In this document: in pieces, positions 37,673 through 45,910 of the stretch | Layout: each line of letters opens with the position of its first letter | How positions within the stretch are numbered: the first letter of the stretch is position 1 | Source of the DNA: Chryseobacterium koreense CCUG 49689 | GTDB taxonomy: Bacteria; Bacteroidota; Bacteroidia; Flavobacteriales; Weeksellaceae | DNA length: 64,000 nt | NCBI RefSeq assembly: GCF_001045435.1 | Contig: NZ_LFNG01000016.1 | Span: 24,883 to 88,882 of the forward strand | Direction: 5' to 3' | Notes under the pieces: generated by a model | Told to the model about the DNA's origin: nothing | The model's database searches: none | What the model saw: only the letters and a program-made list of their open reading frames with translations | Made by a program: the position numbers and the translations under genes

Positions 37673-37987
37673 TTATATCCAATGGTAAGGTTTATCCTTA
37701 CGGTTCAGGTAACAGTACATTTCTTCCCTTTTAATTTCGGGGAAAAATTTTAAAGCCTTTTCAATGCCGTAATTAGGCAGGAAGTATATTTCGTCACGGA
37801 TAGCGGTGACTACTTTTTCATAACCGTAGAAACGGATGATTTCATCAATTTCCTGCTGACCGCCACGCTCAACGATACGGGCGATAATGGTTTTGTAGGC
37901 TTTGTTAAAGTCCATTGCATCGATGTCGAAATCCCAAAAAAACACACGGTCAAGATTTGGAACATTTACGTTATCTTTTACTCCCAT
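37673..37987 (-). CDS. DUF6922-like small protein, copy 3
   Basis: 104 aa. The conserved core ERGGQQEIDEIIRFYG, then KVVTAIRDEIYFLPNYGIEKALKFFPE and a fixed C-terminus MYCYLNRKDKPYHWI. The family name is from memory and the function is not established; its relatives neighbour AbiEii-type nucleotidyltransferases. Last of three tandem paralogs; nearly identical at DNA level to copy 1 over most of its 3' two thirds. Confidence 0.8.
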   Translation of the reverse strand: MGVKDNVNVPNLDRVFFWDFDIDAMDFNKAYKTIIARIVERGGQQEIDEIIRFYGYEKVVTAIRDEIYFLPNYGIEKALKFFPEIKREEMYCYLNRKDKPYHWI

Positions 37988-38005
37988 TGTTTTAAAATTG
38001 CCCGT

Positions 38006-38314
38006 TTATATCCAGTTGTACGGCTTATCCTTTCGGTTCAGATAACAATACATTTCTTCCTTTTTAAGTTCCGGGAAGAATTTCAGGGCATCTTCAATTG
38101 CATAGTTGGGAAGAAAATAAATTTCCTCACGGATCGCCTTGATTACTTTGTCATAACCGTAAAAACGAACGACTTCATCAATTTCATCCTGACCGCCACG
38201 TTCAACGATACGTGCGATTACAGCCAGATAGGCTTTTTGCCAATCCAATCTATCCACATCTGTATCCCAAAAGAATTTGGGATGCAGATTGGGTTTCTGA
38301 ATGTTGTTTTCCAT
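38006..38314 (-). CDS. DUF6922-like small protein, copy 2
   Basis: 102 aa, starts with an N-terminal KPNLHPKFFWD segment like copy 1, and the same core ERGGQDEIDEVVRFYGYDKVIKAIREEIYFLPNY. It is the most diverged of the three in DNA sequence. It lies 18 nt before copy 3 and 90 nt after copy 1. In the 90-nt gap an inverted repeat GTTGAT...ATCAAC (38354-38378) is present. Confidence 0.8.
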   Translation of the reverse strand: MENNIQKPNLHPKFFWDTDVDRLDWQKAYLAVIARIVERGGQDEIDEVVRFYGYDKVIKAIREEIYFLPNYAIEDALKFFPELKKEEMYCYLNRKDKPYNWI

Positions 38315-38404
38315 CTTTTTTATACAATATTTTTTCCTAGATATAGAAAAAAAAGTTGATCGCTCAACCTATAATCAACCATCGTAATTTTGGATAATCT
38401 TAGC

Positions 38405-38713
38405 CTATATCCAATGGTACGGTTTATCCTTACGGTTCAGGTAACAGTACATTTCTTCCTTTTTAAGTTCAGGAAAGAATTTTAAAGCCTTGTCAATAGC
38501 ATAATTAGGCAGGAAGTAAATTTCGTCACGGATAGCGGTGACTACTTTTTCATAACCGTAGAAACGGATGATTTCATCTATTTCCTGCTGACCGCCACGT
38601 TCTAAAATACGTGAGACAACCATTTTATAGGCTTCCCATTCTATTTCATCAAATTTAAAATCCCAAAAGAATTTAGGGTGCAGATCAGGTCTGTTTATTA
38701 TAATTTCCCCCAT
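38405..38713 (-). CDS. DUF6922-like small protein, copy 1
   Basis: 102 aa from the ATG at 38713; an ATG at 38755 would add 14 residues and bring the start to 5 nt from the nucleotidyltransferase stop. N-terminus RPDLHPKFFWDFKFDEIEW, then the shared core and the MYCYLNRKDKPYHWI end. It is directly downstream of the AbiEii-type gene, so probably its immediate partner. Confidence 0.8.
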   Translation of the reverse strand: MGEIIINRPDLHPKFFWDFKFDEIEWEAYKMVVSRILERGGQQEIDEIIRFYGYEKVVTAIRDEIYFLPNYAIDKALKFFPELKKEEMYCYLNRKDKPYHWI

Positions 38714-38760
38714 ATCATTCCGTTTTTTTAGATATACAAATATACTGATTTTCAATTAAA

Positions 38761-39450
38761 TTACCTTCTGAAACCACGTCTTTTGTTTGTCTTCTGCACC
38801 TCTTTTTGTTTTTGTAATGTAGCCTGTTCCAAGGGATTTTTCAAGGCTTTTTCAAGAATCGCTTTTATCTCATTAAAGCTTTTTTCTTTACCTTTTAATA
38901 TACCGACTCCCTTAAAAGATTCAATCCTGTCATAGGTTTTTAAACCGATACATGCCCAATAAGGATCTTGTTTATACTTCTGGTGATAACTCTCCAGATA
39001 ATTTTTTAGCGGAGCATGCTCAAGTAAAAAAGCCATATCCACAAAATCCTTATATCGTTCACCGCTCTGATGAATGGCATGGAGTTTCATCGCACCGATG
39101 TCCTGGTTTGATACCATTCTGATACCATCATTATATTCTAAAGGAGCCACCAATGGATAATTGTGTGTCAGAACATCAACCTTTATATTCCCTATAAAAG
39201 CTAAAACAGTATTATTTGACAGTCCGTCTTCTATCAATTCGGATCTATAGGCTTCCTCTAGGTATTTGAACATTTGTTTTGAGTCAAAATCTTTTGTTGT
39301 GAACAGGTCAATGTCCACCGATAAGCGATGTCCTAACCTCAAAGCAAGAGCTGTTCCACCCACCAAAAAATAATCTTTCAGCTTTTCATCTTTCATCAGC
39401 TTTTGGAGAAGTTCCCACATCTCTGTACTGACCGTTTCTTTGTGTAACAT
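38761..39450 (-). CDS. AbiEii/AbiGii-type nucleotidyltransferase (toxin candidate)
   Basis: 229 aa. The nucleotidyltransferase core motif GGTALALRLGHRLSVDIDLF (31-50) has the GG pair and the two metal-binding Asp residues (Asp46, Asp48). A later DIGAMKLHAIHQSGERYKDFVDMAFLL region is typical of the family. AbiEii-type proteins are toxins of type IV toxin-antitoxin and phage-defence systems. The usual partner AbiEi (a winged-helix regulator) is absent; the three downstream paralogs take its place. Confidence 0.87.
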   Translation of the reverse strand: MLHKETVSTEMWELLQKLMKDEKLKDYFLVGGTALALRLGHRLSVDIDLFTTKDFDSKQMFKYLEEAYRSELIEDGLSNNTVLAFIGNIKVDVLTHNYPLVAPLEYNDGIRMVSNQDIGAMKLHAIHQSGERYKDFVDMAFLLEHAPLKNYLESYHQKYKQDPYWACIGLKTYDRIESFKGVGILKGKEKSFNEIKAILEKALKNPLEQATLQKQKEVQKTNKRRGFRR

Positions 39451-39511
39451 AATATTTCGTTTTTCGGAAATTTAATCCCGAAAGCGAAGTCTTTGTTCAA
39501 AGTGGCTGTCA

Positions 39512-39536
39512 GTGGCACTGTTTGACGTTCATTGGC
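39512..39536. repeat. Dispersed iteron-like repeat, copy 3
   Basis: GTGGCACTGTTTGACGTTC then ATTGGC. It matches copy 2 at 21 of 25 positions and lies upstream of the nucleotidyltransferase start, where it could be an operator. Confidence 0.65.
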
Positions 39537-39874
39537 TTTTTGCTGTATTTTCAGCTTGACCTTTCAATTTTTAAGAAACTCAAAAAATAGGTTTGTTCTT
39601 TTCATTGAAGCTTGACATTTTAGGTTATCAGATACTTAGGTGTTGATATACTTAAGTGGGTGATTATGTATCACTGTAATTGACTATCTATGCGCTTGCA
39701 TTTCCCACTACACAATTACCTAACCAGATAGCTGAACAGGTATCTTTCTAAATATCCACTTAGTTACTTGCATCTTCAAGCAGGTACTTATGTTGTTACC
39801 TACATAGATAACTATATCGTTATGTCTGTCTGTTTGTAGATATAAATAAAGCAATCGTTTATCTGATTTTACGT

Positions 39875-39914
39875 GGCAGTATTTGGCTTTCAGAGGCAGT
39901 ATTTGGCTGAATAC
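39875..39914. repeat. Dispersed iteron-like repeat, tandem pair (copy 4)
   Basis: Two exact copies of GGCAGTATTTGGC at 39875-39887 and 39895-39907, 20 bp apart, followed by TGAATAC. Confidence 0.85.
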
Positions 39915-40094
39915 ATTATAGCAATACTCTGTTAAAGAGGTGTTTACTTTGTAAACACGAAACGAATTTTATTAATGGGGTTCTACGCAAACATATTTTG
40001 AAAAGTCGGAAGTAACTGGGAACGGCATCGAGCCGTTTTTCCCTGCTAATTTTAATCCGTTTTCAAAACGGATTTTTCTGAACTCCTGTTCAGA

Positions 40095-40149
40095 GCAAGT
40101 TATCTCTTGAGGTCCTCGAAATAAATTTCCGCACCTCAAGAGCACTTGC
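40095..40149. other. Candidate origin of transfer (long hairpin)
   Basis: GCAAGT (40095-40100) and CTCTTGAGGT (40104-40113) pair exactly with ACCTCAAGAG (40133-40142) and ACTTGC (40144-40149), giving a 16-bp interrupted stem around a 19-nt loop. It lies 65 nt upstream of mobA, the place where oriT is found in Bacteroidota mobilizable elements. The nick site is unknown. Confidence 0.55.
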
Positions 40150-40213
40150 CCTTGCAGGGGCTGGAAACGGCTCCGAAGTCGCTCGTTTGTTTAAAAATTA
40201 AAATTGGATTATT

Positions 40214-40648
40214 ATGGAAGAGGAAAACAAAAAACAGATTACGAAATCAGGACGAAAACCAAAGATTGACCCTGCCGTACATCGGTATTCTTTTAACCTG
40301 AATGATGAGGATAATGCCAAGTTCCTTGCCCTATTTGATCAATCAGAAATGAAAGTAATTGCTCATTTTATAACAGCCTGTATCTTTCAAAAGACGGTAA
40401 AAACCGTCAAAATTGATATGGATGCAGTGGAATACCACACAGGTTTGACTAAATTTTTCGGACAGTTTCGGGGAATAGCAACCAATTACAATCAGATTGT
40501 AAAGTTATTGAACGCTAATTTTTCCGATAAAAAAGCATCTGCATACCTCTATAAATTGGAAAAGAAAACCATAGAATTGGTACAAGTTACTAAAGAAGTC
40601 ATCCGTTTGACACAGGAATTTGAAGAGAAGTATTTGAAAAAAGAGTAA
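40214..40648 (+). CDS. mobA: MobA-type relaxosome accessory protein
   Basis: 144 aa. N-terminal ribbon-helix-helix-like part (PAVHRYSFNLNDEDNAKFLALFDQSE) for oriT binding and a helical C-terminus. MobA assists the relaxase that follows 4 nt later. The ATG at 40214 is preceded by an AT-rich leader after the oriT-like hairpin. Confidence 0.85.
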   Translation: MEEENKKQITKSGRKPKIDPAVHRYSFNLNDEDNAKFLALFDQSEMKVIAHFITACIFQKTVKTVKIDMDAVEYHTGLTKFFGQFRGIATNYNQIVKLLNANFSDKKASAYLYKLEKKTIELVQVTKEVIRLTQEFEEKYLKKE

Positions 40649-40652
40649 AGTT

Positions 40653-41915
40653 ATGATTGCAAAAATTGGAAAGGGAAGCAATATGTACGGTGCAATTTTG
40701 TACAATCAGCAGAAAGTGGAAAATGAAAACGGAGCAGTTTTGTTATTGAACAAGATACCCGACACGGTGGACGGCAGGTATTCTGTCCAATATTTCAACA
40801 AATGCTTTGAACCGTATCTATCGGCAAACATCAAAACAGAAAAGACGGTTCGGCATATTTCACTGAACCCAGATCCTTCGGATAAGGTCAGCGATGAGCA
40901 GTTTACGGAAATGGCACAGGAGTATATGGAACGTATGTGGTATGGTAATCAACCTTATATTGTTTTCAAGCATACGGATATTGACCGAACACATATACAC
41001 ATTGTTTCAACCTGTGTAGGCATTGACGGTAAGAAAATCCCTGATGCTTACGACCATCCACGCTCAATGGCAATCTGTCGAGATTTGGAACAGAAATACA
41101 ATTTGCATAAGGCAACCGAACAGGAGCATAAACAAGCTGATAAGATTTTCAAAAAAGTTGAACAGCAGAAAGACGATATTAAAAGTCAGATTGCTTCGGT
41201 AGTACGGTATTTGCCAAAGTACTACAGCTTTTCAACTATGGGTAGTTACAATGCTTTGCTGTCACTTTTCAACATTACAGTAGAAGAAGTAAAAGGCGAG
41301 CGGAACGGACAACCTGTAAACGGATTGGTATATTTAGCTTTGGATGAAAACGGCAACAAGGCAAGCAATCCATTCAAAGCATCACTATTCGGAAAAGATG
41401 CAGGGGTAACACAACTACAAAAACACTTTGAACAGTCAAACGAGAAAATGAAAACCATCCCTGCGAGGTCTGTCCTAAAGAATACAATTGAATTGGCTAT
41501 ACATACGACAAACAACGAAGAGGAATTTAAAAAGCAACTTGTAGAGCAAGGTATCAATACGATTGTCCGCAGGAACAACAACGGACGGATTTACGGTATA
41601 ACGTTTATCGACCACGGAAGTCGTAGCGTTTGGAACGGCTCACAATTAGATAGAAATTTGTCTGCAAATGTATTTAACGATTGGTGGAACAATGGAAATA
41701 AACCCGAATTAAAATTAAAGGAGAGACCTGTTTCCGATACAAATACATTGGAAAATCTGCCAACAAAAGACCTCTTTGAATTTCTCTCACATGAAAATTC
41801 ATCTAATTTCGATTTGGGATTATTCAGCCTATTACCCGATGCACAAGGAGAGGATTACGAAGAAGAAAAGTTTGCTAATCAGATGAAGAAGAGGTGGAAA
41901 AGACGAAAACACTAG
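40653..41915 (+). CDS. mobB: MobB relaxase / mobilization nuclease
   Basis: 420 aa. N-terminal relaxase domain (1-150) with the metal-binding histidines His106, His114 and His116 in VFKHTDIDRTHIHIVS. The nucleophilic tyrosine is likely in the first 20 residues (NMYGAILYNQ). It nicks oriT and pilots the DNA strand. A coupling protein gene (mobC/traG) usually follows; here a sensor-regulator gene follows instead. Confidence 0.92.
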   Translation: MIAKIGKGSNMYGAILYNQQKVENENGAVLLLNKIPDTVDGRYSVQYFNKCFEPYLSANIKTEKTVRHISLNPDPSDKVSDEQFTEMAQEYMERMWYGNQPYIVFKHTDIDRTHIHIVSTCVGIDGKKIPDAYDHPRSMAICRDLEQKYNLHKATEQEHKQADKIFKKVEQQKDDIKSQIASVVRYLPKYYSFSTMGSYNALLSLFNITVEEVKGERNGQPVNGLVYLALDENGNKASNPFKASLFGKDAGVTQLQKHFEQSNEKMKTIPARSVLKNTIELAIHTTNNEEEFKKQLVEQGINTIVRRNNNGRIYGITFIDHGSRSVWNGSQLDRNLSANVFNDWWNNGNKPELKLKERPVSDTNTLENLPTKDLFEFLSHENSSNFDLGLFSLLPDAQGEDYEEEKFANQMKKRWKRRKH

Positions 41916-42040
41916 TACTAAAAAAAAAATATTCACTCATGATTCATTAACTTATTTCGCAGATGTTATAATAAATAGGTACAATAAACTTAAAACAGCT
42001 ATAATAATTGTAAATTCGCATATAACAATTTAGCTTAAAG

Positions 42041-43378
42041 GTGGGCAGAGTATTAATAATAGATGATGAGGAAAAATTGAGAAATCTCCTTTCAAAAATA
42101 ATTGATTTTGAAGGTTTTGAGGTTTTTCAGGCATCCAATATCAAGTCAGGTTTACAAAGGTTAGAGATAGAAGATATAGATGTTATTATCTGCGATGTTA
42201 AACTTCCTGATGGAAGCGGTGTGGACACCGCAAAACTGATTAAAGAAAAATTTCCCTCTGTAGAAGTGATTCTGCTGACCGCCTACGGCAATATACCGGA
42301 CGGTGTACAAGCTATTAAGAATGGGGCATTCGATTATATTACAAAAGGTGATGATAACAATAAGATTATTCCACTTCTTTATAAAGCCAGTGAAAAGGTA
42401 GCTTTAAACAAAAGAGTCCAACAATTAGAAAAGCAGTTAGGTAAAAAATATTCATTTGATAAAATCATCGGTACATCAAAGCCAATCCTAAAAGCAATTG
42501 AATTAGCAAAGAAAGTGGCTTCAAAGGATACAACAGTATTATTAACCGGAGAAACAGGTACTGGTAAGGAGGTTTTTGCACAGGCCATTCATCAAGGTAG
42601 CCCGAGAGCAAACCAAAATTTTGTAGCGATAAACTGCTCCGCATTTAGCAAAGAGCTCTTAGAAAACGAATTGTTTGGTCACAAAGTAGGTTCATTTACA
42701 GGAGCTACCAAAGATCAAAAAGGACTTTTTGAGGAGGCTCATAACGGAACCATATTCTTGGATGAAATTGGAGAAATGGCCATGGACTTACAAGCTAAAA
42801 TTTTACGTGTATTAGAAACAGGTGAATTTCTGCGTGTTGGTGATGCCAAACCCATTAAAGTCAATGTAAGAATTATTGCTGCAACCAATAGAAATCTGGA
42901 AAATGAAATTGAGTTAGGTCATTTCAGAAGTGATTTATTTTACAGACTTTCTGTATTTGGCATTGAGCTACCGTCTTTGAGAGAACGTGTGAAAGATATC
43001 AAATTGTTGGCTCAGTATTATGCCGATCTTTTTGCAATAAAATCCAATAGAAAGCCTTTAGCTTTATCGGAAGATTATGTTACAGCATTGGAAAATAATC
43101 CATGGAAAGGAAATATACGTGAACTGAAAAACGTAATTGAGCGAAGCGTAATTTTAGCGGATGATGACCTGCTTGATTTAGATACACTGCCTGTAGACCT
43201 TCAATATGCAAAATCAAATTCAGAACTATTGTCTGCATTTTCTATGGCAAGCGTAGAGAAACTGCACATTCAGAAAATACTAAATCATACAAATGGAAAT
43301 AAAGCAGAAACAGCCCGCTTATTGGAAATAGGTATCGCGACGCTTTATCGTAAAATGGAGCTATATAAAATTCAATAA
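42041..43378 (+). CDS. NtrC-type sigma-54-dependent response regulator
   Basis: 445 aa starting at GTG 42041. A receiver domain with Asp52 in IICDVKLPDG, an AAA+ domain with Walker A GETGTGKE (170-177) and the sigma-54 contact loop GSFTGA (217-222, canonical GAFTGA), then a Fis-type HTH (about 405-443). It is the only response regulator in the window and so is the likely partner of the kinase at 57169. It should activate sigma-54 promoters of ion-transport genes. It faces trkA, with the stops about 70 nt apart. Confidence 0.93.
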   Translation: MGRVLIIDDEEKLRNLLSKIIDFEGFEVFQASNIKSGLQRLEIEDIDVIICDVKLPDGSGVDTAKLIKEKFPSVEVILLTAYGNIPDGVQAIKNGAFDYITKGDDNNKIIPLLYKASEKVALNKRVQQLEKQLGKKYSFDKIIGTSKPILKAIELAKKVASKDTTVLLTGETGTGKEVFAQAIHQGSPRANQNFVAINCSAFSKELLENELFGHKVGSFTGATKDQKGLFEEAHNGTIFLDEIGEMAMDLQAKILRVLETGEFLRVGDAKPIKVNVRIIAATNRNLENEIELGHFRSDLFYRLSVFGIELPSLRERVKDIKLLAQYYADLFAIKSNRKPLALSEDYVTALENNPWKGNIRELKNVIERSVILADDDLLDLDTLPVDLQYAKSNSELLSAFSMASVEKLHIQKILNHTNGNKAETARLLEIGIATLYRKMELYKIQ

Positions 43379-43448
43379 CAGGTTTATTCTTTTTGGGTAC
43401 TGAACATAATTGGAGCTGTAGAACCCAAACGGGAAATCCCTTTATTAT

Positions 43449-44141
43449 CTATTCATATTTTACTTTTGCAAATCTCTGTAGATCTTCGTTATTACCGTAA
43501 ATAACAATGATATCATCTTTTTGTAGCATAGTAGTAGGTTCTGGAATTCCCTGTACATTAGCAACGGTTTTGCTTCTTCCTAAGAAACTTTTCTCTTGTG
43601 CATCTCTGATAATAGTCAAGATTAATACATTATGTAATTCTCTGAATTTTACTTCTTCTATGGTTTTTCCAATGTATTTTTCCGGTACTACAATCTCAAC
43701 AATACTATAACTCTTGTTCAGCTCAAAAGAGTCTATCACTCCTTTTAAACATAGTTTTTTAGCCCATCTTTCAGCAGTTTCTTCTTCCGGACGCACAATT
43801 TCGTTAACACCTATAGCTTGTAGAACACTTTCGTGAAGTGGATTAATCGCACGACTGATCAAACGTTTTACGCCCAGATTTTTAAAGTGAGCTGTCACCA
43901 TGATATTTGCACCTTCATCTTCACCAATACAAACCATAACGATATCTGTATTCTTCAATGGTAAATGTGTAATGGCTGATTGATCTGTAGCATTCATACA
44001 AATGGTGTGAGACAATTTATCTTTTAATGCTACAACTTTTTCCGAACGTGAATCCACCCCAATTACTTCATTTCCCTGTTGGGTTAGTTTTTCTGCCAAT
44101 GAGCCCCCAAAATTTCCCAATCCTATAATTATAAATTTCAT
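43449..44141 (-). CDS. trkA: TrkA-type potassium-channel regulatory subunit
   Basis: 230 aa. An RCK-N Rossmann domain (GLGNFGGSLAEKLTQQGNEVIGVDSRSEKV) that binds NAD or ATP and a C-terminal TrkA_C domain (about 140-230). It gates the TrkH channel encoded 13 nt upstream. A single-RCK (KtrA-like) form and not the duplicated E. coli TrkA. Confidence 0.93.
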   Translation of the reverse strand: MKFIIIGLGNFGGSLAEKLTQQGNEVIGVDSRSEKVVALKDKLSHTICMNATDQSAITHLPLKNTDIVMVCIGEDEGANIMVTAHFKNLGVKRLISRAINPLHESVLQAIGVNEIVRPEEETAERWAKKLCLKGVIDSFELNKSYSIVEIVVPEKYIGKTIEEVKFRELHNVLILTIIRDAQEKSFLGRSKTVANVQGIPEPTTMLQKDDIIVIYGNNEDLQRFAKVKYE

Positions 44142-44154
44142 TTCAATTTTGCTT

Positions 44155-45894
44155 TTAGTTGATTAATATTTCATCCGATGGATAATGGTAGTTACCCTGT
44201 CTGACCTTCTTAAAAAAGGCAATCAGAATGGTTAACATACTTACCCTTCCAACGAACATAGTTCCAATAAGAACCAATTTACTTTCACTACTTAAATCTC
44301 CGGTTATTCCTAAGCTAAGCCCAACAGTGCTATAAGCCGAAAAACTCTCAAATGCAATATCCAAAAGAGGTACATGATTATCATAATGAGAAATCAGATA
44401 GACACTTATTCCTATTACCAGTAGCGATAAACTCATTACAGCAAAAGCTCTTCTCACGGAAATATCCGCAATTTCTCTTCTGAAGACTTCTATTCTGGTT
44501 TTTCCTTTTGCAAGACTAAAATAGTTCAAAGTAGCAATGGCAAACGTACTTGTTTTAATACCACCACCGGTTGAAGCCGGAGATGCACCTACCCACATTA
44601 AAAAAATGATAATGATGATAGATGAAAAGTGCATTTGGCTAAAGTCTATAGAATTAAAACCCGCCGTTCTGGGTGTAGTTGCTGTAAATAATGCGGTAAC
44701 AACCTTTCCCAAGCCTTGATGATTGCCAAGTACATTGTAGTATTCTTTGATGTAGATAATGACGGTTCCTAAAATAATCAATATGGAAGTGGTCAATAAA
44801 TTTATCTTATTACTCAAAGTTAAAATCCATGGGCGGTAATTGTTCTTTTTCTCTACAAACCAAAGAATGTATCTTGCGATCAAATGCTTAATGTATCTTA
44901 CGGAATTAATAACAATCGGAAAACCTAAACCTCCGAATACAAAGATGATGACAATAATAAACTGTAATGGATAATTATACACATAACTGTCTTCCATCAT
45001 TCCATTGGGTAAGGTTGAAAATCCTGCATTACAGAAAGCAGAAATAGAATGAAACACAGAAAAATAAACTCTTTCAGAAAAGGACGGAATTAAAGCTTTA
45101 TCTAGGTTGAAGAAAATCAATATCGCTCCGATAAATTCTATTAAAAAAGTAATGGTTAAAATCCGTTTTACCGTTGTAAAAACCTCACCAATCTTCTCGG
45201 AATTGGTCATATCACTCAATGCCAATTGATTTTCGTAAGTAGATCCGCCTTTGAAGAAATAACTGAAGTAACTGGCAAATGTAAGAATCCCTAATCCACC
45301 GGCTTGAATCAACAGCATGATTAAGGTTTGTCCAAAAGCAGTAAAATAACTATTTGTATCAACTACAATCAGTCCCGTTACGCAAACAGCACTGGTAGAA
45401 GTGAATAATGCATCTACAAAGCTGATACCTTGATAGGTTGCATTGGGCAGCATTAATAGTAAGGCTCCCACGACAATCAGTCCCATGAAACTGATGATAA
45501 ACAATTGAGCAGGGTTCAATAAAGAACGCTTATAGCTCAGACGCGGGCGTGTAAATTCCCGTACCAATTTTAAGATAACAGCCAACCTTATCCAATGGGT
45601 TATTTCTGATATTCCCCCTGTTGATAATTGTTTGTACAAGCAATAAAGCACAAACAAAACACTCAATGTATCAAAGATAAAAACACTTAATATGAATTCT
45701 TTTCGATGATAATAGTATTTCAAAACAGTATAAAAAACACCAATAACCAATACAAACAGGTACAAAGAAATGATACTTAATTGTAAGGTTTGGTTTAGAA
45801 TAAAACCATAATCAGCTATTAGGGCTGTAAGTGCGACCAAGTGCAATACAACAATAAGCTGTTGTATCCATTTGGCATATAAAAACTCTTTCAT
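44155..45894 (-). CDS. trkH: TrkH/KtrB-type potassium uptake channel
   Basis: 579 aa. The four pore loops are visible: TSTSAVCVTGL, HSISAFCNAGF, TATTPRTAGFNS and ESFSAYSTVGLSLG, each with the selectivity-filter Gly. About 100 extra N-terminal residues form further hydrophobic segments. It is the channel subunit for TrkA. Third gene of the nhaA-DUF389-trkH-trkA operon. Confidence 0.95.
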   Translation of the reverse strand: MKEFLYAKWIQQLIVVLHLVALTALIADYGFILNQTLQLSIISLYLFVLVIGVFYTVLKYYYHRKEFILSVFIFDTLSVLFVLYCLYKQLSTGGISEITHWIRLAVILKLVREFTRPRLSYKRSLLNPAQLFIISFMGLIVVGALLLMLPNATYQGISFVDALFTSTSAVCVTGLIVVDTNSYFTAFGQTLIMLLIQAGGLGILTFASYFSYFFKGGSTYENQLALSDMTNSEKIGEVFTTVKRILTITFLIEFIGAILIFFNLDKALIPSFSERVYFSVFHSISAFCNAGFSTLPNGMMEDSYVYNYPLQFIIVIIFVFGGLGFPIVINSVRYIKHLIARYILWFVEKKNNYRPWILTLSNKINLLTTSILIILGTVIIYIKEYYNVLGNHQGLGKVVTALFTATTPRTAGFNSIDFSQMHFSSIIIIIFLMWVGASPASTGGGIKTSTFAIATLNYFSLAKGKTRIEVFRREIADISVRRAFAVMSLSLLVIGISVYLISHYDNHVPLLDIAFESFSAYSTVGLSLGITGDLSSESKLVLIGTMFVGRVSMLTILIAFFKKVRQGNYHYPSDEILIN

Positions 45895-45910
45895 TTAAAA
45901 TTCTCTCAGG

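Larger units (their letters stand above)
39451..40213. other. 763-bp non-coding stretch upstream of mobA
   Basis: No supportable gene. It holds two iteron-like repeat sites (39512 and 39875), a patch at about 39620-39850 rich in short words ACTTA, GATA and TATC on both strands, two small hairpins (AACGGC/GCCGTT near 40022 and AATCCGTTTT/AAAACGGATT near 40052) and the oriT-like hairpin at 40095. Confidence 0.6.

Noticed and set aside
43392..43439. TTTGGGT...ACCCAAA inverted repeat between the regulator and trkA stops
   Set aside because: Only 7 bp with a loop of over 30 nt and no T-run; not a convincing terminator.
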